Source: Ceratodon purpureus
Taxonomy: Eukaryota; Streptophyta; Bryopsida; Pseudoditrichales; Ditrichaceae
DNA length: 64,000 nt
Reading direction: 5' to 3'
NCBI GenBank assembly: GCA_014871385.1
Contig: CM026423.1
Span: 23,359,067-23,423,066 of the forward strand
In this document: in pieces, positions 57,688-64,000 of the stretch
How the letters are laid out: every line of letters begins with the position of its first letter
Position numbering within the stretch: the stretch's first letter is position 1
Translations under genes and position numbers: made by a program
Notes under the pieces: model-generated
Databases searched by the model: none
Told to the model about the DNA's origin: nothing
What the model saw: the letters and a program-made list of their open reading frames with translations, nothing else

Positions 57688-58045
57688 CATCTTTTATCTT
57701 TTTTGATTTCTAATTTTTTTAATCACTTTTTTTTTTTCATTCGTCCTCTAATTTACTATCTTCTAAGTCTTTAGTTTTTCATTTTTTATCTTTTATCTTC
57801 TGAAAGACCTTCTAGTTCACTCTCCATTGATGGTTTAGGGTATTTTGTCTACAAATTAATCAAAATAGTGATGACAAACCTACTCATGCCATGGAGTGTT
57901 ATAATATTTAAACCTTCTTATATATCCCACTATTCAAGGGCGCCGAGCATCTACCTCCTCAATATTTAAGTAGTGGCAGTAGAAGCTCTCATCCTCTTTG
58001 TTTGTGCACTTCTTGAATCAAGTTCCAAGAAGAGCGTGTTGTGAC
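57051..58045. other. AT-rich leader of the small basic-tailed gene
   Basis: Very T-rich noncoding sequence with a (TA)n microsatellite at about 57650-57682. No gene was seen. Confidence 0.5.
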
Positions 58046-58489
58046 ATGGAAGTTGCTGGGGAAACCACTATCTCACTTGGTGATGTCCTTGGCCCATTTC
58101 ATCCGTATGAGGAGGTCCAGGAGGAAGAGGAGTTGAATGGGTGCAGTGAAGGGCATTCTGAAATTGATGGCGTGGAAGCAAAAATAGATGTGATAGGAGA
58201 CATAGTGGCTGTAGAAGAGCCACGCGTACCCGTGGAGGAACCGATTGTCCCTTTGGCACCTCATGCATACTCCAAGGTCGGGAAGATTCCACCGGGGACT
58301 TATTCTAGGGAGGCATTACGTGGAAAGAGTGAAGATATTTTATTGTTGAAACGTCCCCGCCTACGACAAGTGGCAATTACGGAACGAACAATGAATGTCA
58401 ATGTAGCTTGTCCTGTAGTGCAGGAGGTAGTTCGTGATTGTGCTGAAAATGCGAAGGGGATACCTAAACGCATTAAGTACAAGGAATAA
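58046..58489 (+). CDS. small basic-tailed element protein, intact copy (147 aa)
   Basis: ATG 58046 starts MEVAGETTISLGDVLGPFHP. The open frame extends further upstream, but this start matches the homologue at 7255. The protein is acidic in the middle (EEVQEEEELNG, VEEPRVPVEEP), then has PHAYSKVGKIPPGTYSREAL and LLKRPRLRQ, and ends in ENAKGIPKRIKYKE, a basic tail that could direct it to the nucleus. The conserved core and tail are shared with the frameshifted copy in element 1, the only gene visibly common to both elements. It converges on the SWIM-finger gene. No known family is recognised and no catalytic motif is visible; a small accessory protein of the element is the most that can be said. 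Confidence 0.6.
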   Translation: MEVAGETTISLGDVLGPFHPYEEVQEEEELNGCSEGHSEIDGVEAKIDVIGDIVAVEEPRVPVEEPIVPLAPHAYSKVGKIPPGTYSREALRGKSEDILLLKRPRLRQVAITERTMNVNVACPVVQEVVRDCAENAKGIPKRIKYKE

Positions 58490-58748
58490 AATCTATATTT
58501 AAATGTATTCATGGAGTGAGTACAGTCCAATTGTGCATTGATATAAATAACATATGCCAGTTGTTGAAATGAATGCTATTGTAACACAATGTAATAAATG
58601 TGAATGACAAAACCTTTATATTGAAATAGGCAATACGAGATTTGTATTGCTGACTCAGTACAAGGAAAAATTCAATCATCAAAGGCTAAGTATACGCATG
58701 AACCACTGTCCACTATGCATACTTGAGACCATAATAGTATAGTGCCTC

Positions 58749-60248
58749 CTATTTTATGGCCAAGGGGTGTGTCAAGATTCCGCTCTCTAGGACTAGCTTG
58801 ACTTCGTTGAAACTAAAGGTAGGCGCATGGATGAAAAGCTCGGCCTCCGGATTACGGTTGCAGACCTTTAAAAGGATGTAATAAATATGTTTACAGTATG
58901 AAAACTGTATCTTACCTCGAAACTTAGTCATCGTCTTCCTGAATGCTGGACAAGTGCAACTCGGGTAAGAGGTGATGGTGATGTTGTACTGTGTGATGTT
59001 TGGAGCAACGCCCGAATCCAGCCCGATGATGCAATCATGGCCTGGATGAGGTATCATGGTGATGGAACGGAGGCGAGCCTTGAGGGACTGAGAGGAGCCC
59101 ATGGAGAGTCGCTGCGCCGGGTTAGGTCGAGTTGCTGTGCGTTTGACCATCTTCCCATCTCGCTTACCTGGGTAGCGGTCAGCCTCTGCTGGAATCGGCA
59201 ACGAGGCGAGGTTTGCAGGAGGCGGAGCAGACGAGAAGAGACGTCTTGGGGAGACTGGCTTCTTCGGCGGGAGTTGGAACCCTGCGGCTTCAAGGGCGAG
59301 GATCTCATTGAGCTTCAGGTTAGTACCTAGTTTTACTGGCCACACCTCTGGAATCGGCGGCACTTCGAGGTCCTTGGAGTAGTGTGCAACCCACTTGCGC
59401 CTTGTGCCTTTCACGCAGCGCTCAATATCATCGGAGCAGAAGAAAAACTCTGTCCTCTCAACCGTATTCCTGCGATAGTTAGTCCAAACTCCGGTGTAGG
59501 TCGGTGCAGCAGTGAAGTTTGGGCCCCTGACGATTCTCTCAGTGCACTTCTTTTTTGTACCAGCTCTTTGGGCCCAGCAGCACTTTGCAGAAGCTTTGTG
59601 AAGTCTTGCAATGTGCCACTCCTTCACATCAACCTTGGTTTCTTCAACAGCGTTGACATGGCGAACGCCGACCTCGTTCACAAGAGACGTTGGGGGCGAG
59701 TAAGCTTCTTGGGCGGGAGATTCTTGGGCCTCTTCTTCTTCAGAATCGTCCTCGACGATGATGGGCAGCTGGACAGTGCGAGCTCGAACGTTGCGTCCAA
59801 CACCTCTAGGACGTGAGAAGTTAACCTTGTCTGGTCGGTGTGACTCCTCGTCAGCTCCAATGGGAACGTCCGCCTTACGCTTCTGTGATCCAAACACCTC
59901 TGCTCCGGCCAGGACAGGCTGACGGGTGCAGAACTCATCTGCACCAGGCATATCCAGCATGGGATCTTTAAGGACTTTAGGATTTCTTGTTTTCTTCGCC
60001 AAGCGTTCCGCCATTCAAAGCTTGAGTTCCTTCTTCGAAGGTCCTGTTCCGCCTACATCTCCTTTCAGGAACTGATAGTAGTTTACAACCTGCAGAAAGC
60101 CCCGAACGTAATCATCGACAGTCGCAACATAGAGGTCGCTGCCGTTGTTACCTGATGCTTGTAACCACTTATTGTGAACTGTTTCGGCGAGGTTACAGGT
60201 CGGCATCTCTGTGAGTTCTTCTTCAGTAAATTTCTGCAGTTTGAGCAA
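58749..60248 (-). pseudogene. SWIM zinc-finger protein, transposase-like C-terminal part
   Basis: A minus-strand frame runs from ATG 60248 (MLKLQKFTEEELTEMPTC) to 58749 with one TGA at 60015-60017; the next codon is an ATG opening 421 residues. Before the stop, CNLAETVHNKWLQASG and DLYVATVDDYVRGFLQ resemble the region around the last acidic residue of MULE-type transposases, where Glu precedes a conserved Asn. After it come an acidic linker (EDDSEEEEAQE) and a long basic region. Near the C-terminus lies a SWIM finger, CTCPAF...CKHIYYILLK, which in MULE transposases and FAR1-like proteins binds DNA. The first catalytic aspartates are not seen upstream, so the protein looks truncated or reduced. 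It reads from the cassette at 60390. The family assignment beyond SWIM is tentative. Confidence 0.6.
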
Positions 60249-60389
60249 TTACAATAATTAGAATCAATTATAGAAGTGATGTCGATTAAATTTACCTCAA
60301 CAGAAAACAAGTACAGCAACAGGGTTTAGTAGCATCATACCGCAGACATGAATCCACCCCATTGACGATAGCGGGGGAAATGCTATTCT

Positions 60390-60547
60390 GCGAGCCTTGA
60401 GCGGTGAGCGGAGAGCGGTGAGCGGTAAGTTTGCGGATATTTTGATGTTTTTGGTGAAGTTTCTCACACTCTATAAGTGCAGCATGTTGGTTTTATTTTT
60501 ATTTTTATTTTCAAAAAGCATGACCTTAAAAACACCTATCACCGTGC
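60390..60547 (+). promoter_or_regulatory. divergent promoter-like cassette, copy 5
   Basis: A GAGCGGTGAGCGGAGAGCGG array (60390-60425) then CCTATCACCGTGC (60535-60547). The SWIM gene lies to the left. No plus-strand gene is visible to the right, so the element may end or be truncated here. Confidence 0.45.
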
Positions 60548-60599
60548 GTGCCTATTCCCGTGCATGCATGGATACAGATTTAGGTAATGAAGACTATCA

Positions 60600-61020
60600 G
60601 ATTATTCAGGAATTTTTTATGAATACAGTCTTATCCTTTGCTTAGTATCTAAGTCTATTATCAATATAAAGTAAGTCTAATATCAATATAAAGTATAGCC
60701 ATGTAAGAGAGACAAAGGATAAATTCTTGACCACTATTAGACTACTTGGAATTGTCTCCATTAATAGAATGGATTTCAATTTAGTCGTTGAGTCTATTAT
60801 AATTATAAGGTCTAGGTGGAAAGAGAGATAAAAAGACTGCTCAGCAACTGCAGATTTTCTTTTTTCAGATTTTTTGTTTTATCCGATTTGAATTTGTTTA
60901 TGTCAGTTTGGGAATGGCCCCGGCGATTACCCTTTGCGAGGTACGACGTCCATTGTTTTCTCTCGGGAAGTATAACACACCGAAGCCACTGCCCAAGTGA
61001 CGAAATTATAATGTTGCAGG
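60600..61020. other. AT-rich region with a repeat fragment
   Basis: Noncoding. At 60817-60858 there is a diverged copy of the AAAAGACTGC...GCAACTGCAG repeat found at 61830 and 62378. Confidence 0.4.
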
Positions 61021-61023
61021 TTC

Positions 61024-61697
61024 GGTTATATCGAAGTGAAATCCAGGGTTTACAATGCTTATGGGATAATGTGCTTTGCTTTGCGAGTTAATAATGTGGT
61101 TTGGGAGTTAATAATGTGGTTAATAATTTCGTCAAAACAGTTTGAAGTGCTGCGGTCTCGACAGCCGGACAAGTGCTGCGTACTTGAAGCAGAAATTACT
61201 GTGATTGCATTAAATAGTGTGACTGCATGGGTTAAAAATATAAATAATTACTCTGACTGCATTAGTTAGTGTGACTGCATGGGTTAAAAATATAAAAAAT
61301 TACTGTGCTTGCAAATAACATTACTTGATGTCAAGACTGCTTGGATATAATTGACCAACTTCATCTTAGAGAACGAACTTGAATTAAAGGGCAGGCCTGT
61401 GAGAATGGACATTTTGTGATTCGAACTTAGGATATGGCTTAGTGGGTTTCGTCTCCCAAAAAAAAAACAACAAATAAGTCGTATACCATTCAAAAAAAAA
61501 AGAAAGGGAATTAAAATAAAAATCAAGTTATAGACCATGAAGGGAAAAACAATTTCAGAAAGAAATGGAATAAGTTTAATAACATGTACGAAGAAGGGGA
61601 AAGAGAATAAGCATGAAAGAAAGAAAAGAATGTAATAAATTAAATGATTATGTGACTTCAGTTAAAATGTAACATAGCACAAGATGCGTAATACGGT
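61024..61697 (+). repeat. direct repeat A, copy 1 (674 bp)
   Basis: Starts GGTTATATCGAAGTG and ends AATACGGT. Copy 2 (62687-63360) has the same length and only a few substitutions, so the duplication is recent. Identical short frames inside both copies are not taken as genes. Confidence 0.85.
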
Positions 61698-61700
61698 TTA

Positions 61701-62660
61701 GGGTACTCTTAATATAATAATCGAAGTGATTATGTACCTTAAGTTAGAATGTAACATAGAAGAAAATAGGTAATATCTTGCAGTCGATACATAGATTTAG
61801 GAAGTAAAACAACATTCTTAGAGTCTACGCGAAAAGAGAGAGAAAAAGACTGCGAAGCAACTGCAGGTTTTTTTGGTAGGGACCCCTGGTGGGGGATATG
61901 AAACTGCTTAGTGTGTGTTGTTAGTGGGATTCGAACCAGAGCCCTTTGAAGCAACCTCGCTGCCCTTCAAATAATGCCTCGGTGCCAAGGACCAATGCTG
62001 GGGGGCTCCAACTCTGGTCAGTGCATGACGTTGTTCTTCTCAGTTCAAGAGGAACACAGAATAGTTTAGATTTTAATTAGTTACTTCTTACATTTACGAA
62101 TTGATAACTGATAAGTCTCTACAAAGCGGCTTCTGTAATTTACGAATTGATAACTGTTAAGTCTCTAGAAAGGGGCTCCTATAAGAACCACAGTCTCTAT
62201 GAACAATCTCGCTCTAATCTTCCATTTTAGCAACAAAATGGTTGCTTAAAGGTATTCTTAATATAATAAAGTAAATCAGTAGGTGACTTGAGTTAAAACA
62301 TAACATAGTAGAAAATAGGTAATGTGGACCACTGGATACATAGATTCAGGAGGTAAAACAACATTTCTAGGGTCTAGGCGAAAAGAGAGAGAAAAAGACT
62401 GCGAAGCAACTGCAGATTTTTTTGTAATTAATGGGATTCGAACCCAGAGCCCTTTCAGGCATACTCGCTGCATTGATTTGTAAGTTGCATTGTGTGCCCC
62501 TCTAGCAAGCCTCGCAGCCCTTGGCATCATGCCTCGGTGCCGAGGACTCCCACTAGGGGCTCGAACTCTGGTCTTTTTATGTTGATTTGTAAGCAACCTC
62601 GCAGCCCTTGGCATAAGGCCCCGGTCCGAGGACTCCCGCTGGGGGCTCGAACTCTGGTCC
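61701..62660 (-). repeat. SINE-like tRNA-related repeats
   Basis: Two diverged copies (about 61701-61960 and 62255-62480) share CTCTTAATATAATAA, AGAAAATAGGTAAT and AAAAAGACTGCGAAGCAACT. Read on the minus strand they include GGGTTCGAATCCC (near 62440) and GAGTTCGAGCCCC (near 62555 and 62650), which match the B box of tRNA-type promoters. They are not intact tRNA genes. Confidence 0.5.
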
Positions 62661-62686
62661 TTTTACATTGAGTTTTACGTGGCATT

Positions 62687-63360
62687 GGTTATATCGAAGT
62701 GAAATCCAGGGTTTACAATGCTTATGGGATAATGTGCTTTGCCTTGCGAGTTAATAATGTGGTTTGGGAGTTAATAATGTGGTTAATAATTTCGTCAAAA
62801 CAGTTTGAAGTGCTGCGGTCTCGACAGCCGGACAAGTGCTGCGTACTTGAAGCAGAAATTACTGTGATTGCATTAAATAGTGTGACTGCATGGGTTAAAA
62901 ATATAAATAATTACTCTGACTGCATTAGTTAGTGTGACTGCATGGGTTAAAAATATAAAAAATTACTGTGCTTGCAAATAACATTACTTGATGTCAAGAC
63001 TGCTTGGATATAATTGACCAACTTCATCTTAGAGAACGAACTTGAATTAAAGGGCAGGCCTGTGAAAATGGACATTTCGTGATTCGAACTTAGGATATGG
63101 CTTAGTGGGTTTCGTCTCCCAAAAAAAAAACAACAAATAAGTCGTATACCATTCAAAAAAAAAAGAAAGGGAATTAAAATAAAAATCAAGTTATAGACCA
63201 TGAAGGGAAAAACAATTTCAGAAAGAAATGGAATAAGTTTAATAACATGTACGAAGAAGGGGAAAAAGAATAAGCATGAAAGAAAGAAAAGAATGTAATA
63301 AATTAAATGATTATGTGACTTCAGTTAAAATGTAACATAGCACAAGATGCGTAATACGGT
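62687..63360 (+). repeat. direct repeat A, copy 2 (674 bp)
   Basis: Near-identical to 61024-61697, and directly followed by the partial third copy. Confidence 0.85.
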
Positions 63361-63754
63361 GTCAAGACTGCTTGGATATAATTGACCAACTTCATCTTAG
63401 AGAACGAACTTAAATTAAAGGGCAGGCCTGTGAGAATGGACATTCGGTGATTCGAACTTAGGATATGGCTTAGTGGGTTTCGTCTCCCAAAATAAAAACA
63501 ACAAATAAGTCGTATACCATTTAAAATAAAAAAGAAAGCTAATTTAAATACAAATCAAATAAGCATGACGAGAAAAACAATTCCAGAAAGAAATGGAATA
63601 TGTTTAATAACATTTACGAAGAAGGGGAAAACCAATAAGCGTGAAAGAAAGAAAAGAATATAAGAAATTAAATGATTATGTGGCTTCAGTTAAAATGTAA
63701 CATAGCAGAAGATGCGTAATACGGTTTAGGGTACTCTTAATATAATAATCGAGT
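63361..63754 (+). repeat. direct repeat A, partial copy 3
   Basis: Corresponds to about 61330-61725 of copy 1, more diverged than copy 2. It joins copy 2 at ACGGT|GTCAAGACTG and runs past the copy 2 end point into TTTAGGGTACTCTTAATATAATAATCGA. Confidence 0.8.
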
Positions 63755-64000
63755 TAATCAAATGTATTCATGATTTTCTAAGTCTCTGTGAATTCCATTT
63801 TTTTAATGTTAACGAATCAGCGTAGACTGTGCTATTTGAGCTCATACGTCTTTCATTAACTATTCGCTTACAATCTTAACCATACATGGGTAAAATCAAA
63901 ACAAAGATAATTCCGGGCTTGCCCCTGTCAAAGGCCATCTGAACTGTACTGTTTCGTGCTGGAGTATCAAGAACTGACATTTTCGTGTGAAACTTAAATC

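Noticed and set aside
50502..60547. A second giant hAT comprising the decayed transposase and element 2
   Set aside because: Adjacency and the divergent cassette at 53114 suggest it, but no matching terminal repeats or target duplication were found, so the claim is not made.
61036..61269. A 77-residue frame identical at 61036-61269 and 62699-62932
   Set aside because: The identity reflects the recent 674-bp DNA duplication; the sequence is AT-rich noncoding in character.
62430..62660. tRNA genes suggested by GGGTTCGAATCCC and GAGTTCGAGCCCC
   Set aside because: Only the B box is present. No cloverleaf with anticodon arm or acceptor pairing could be built, so these are treated as SINE-like.
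1..64000. CRISPR arrays, rRNA genes, prokaryotic operons
   Set aside because: No regularly spaced direct repeats with unique spacers, no rRNA sequence and no operon-like coding density; the intron structure shows a eukaryote.

Overview
The window is nuclear DNA of a land plant or close relative. It holds one intron-rich host gene, a complete plant-type callose synthase (GT48), embedded in several kinds of nested mobile DNA. The short introns, the callose synthase type and transposon proteins unlike those familiar from flowering plants suggest a bryophyte or another non-flowering lineage. That placement is inference; nothing here fixes the species. No bacterial, organellar or viral signature was seen.

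Layout. (1) 1-8.04 kb: remains of a multi-gene element (element 1) with a decayed minus-strand gene, a small plus-strand gene, a broken N6/N4 amino-methyltransferase-like gene and a small basic-tailed protein gene. (2) 8.04-14.3 kb: pieces of LTR retroelements without visible pol, one on each strand, with a 614-bp LTR at 12194-12807 and a MITE-like insertion. (3) 14323-30603: an apparently complete giant hAT transposon of 16,281 bp with a perfect 8-bp target duplication (GTTTACAA). It carries a hAT transposase, a RING-finger protein, a second protein sharing the RING protein's N-terminal domain, and a protein-kinase-like protein. Gene order is > < > <, and each gene has a GC-rich GGCCGTC repeat island upstream. 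(4) 30.6-31.4 kb: LTR remnant that adjoined the 14-kb flank before the hAT landed. (5) 34492-49311: callose synthase, 29 inferred exons that join in frame to 1,759 residues. (6) 49.7-60.6 kb: retroposon tail, a decayed hAT transposase with its own MITE, then element 2 with a RING-like gene, a G-rich minisatellite, the same small basic-tailed gene as in element 1 and a SWIM-finger protein. (7) 61.0-63.8 kb: a 674-bp direct repeat, a partial third copy and SINE-like repeats.

The main candidates for something undescribed are the giant hAT with regulatory-type cargo (RING, kinase-like, shared-domain protein) and the second family of multi-gene elements (1 and 2). The second family shares a composite divergent-promoter cassette present five times: a GAGCGGAGAGCGG array followed by a CCTATNACCGTGGA box. 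In both groups the genes sit in divergent or convergent pairs with a repeat-rich island at each 5' end. Many in-frame stops in these genes are of the kind C-to-T change would give at CAG or CGA codons, which fits methylation-driven decay, while three of the four giant hAT reading frames are uninterrupted, which fits a recent insertion.
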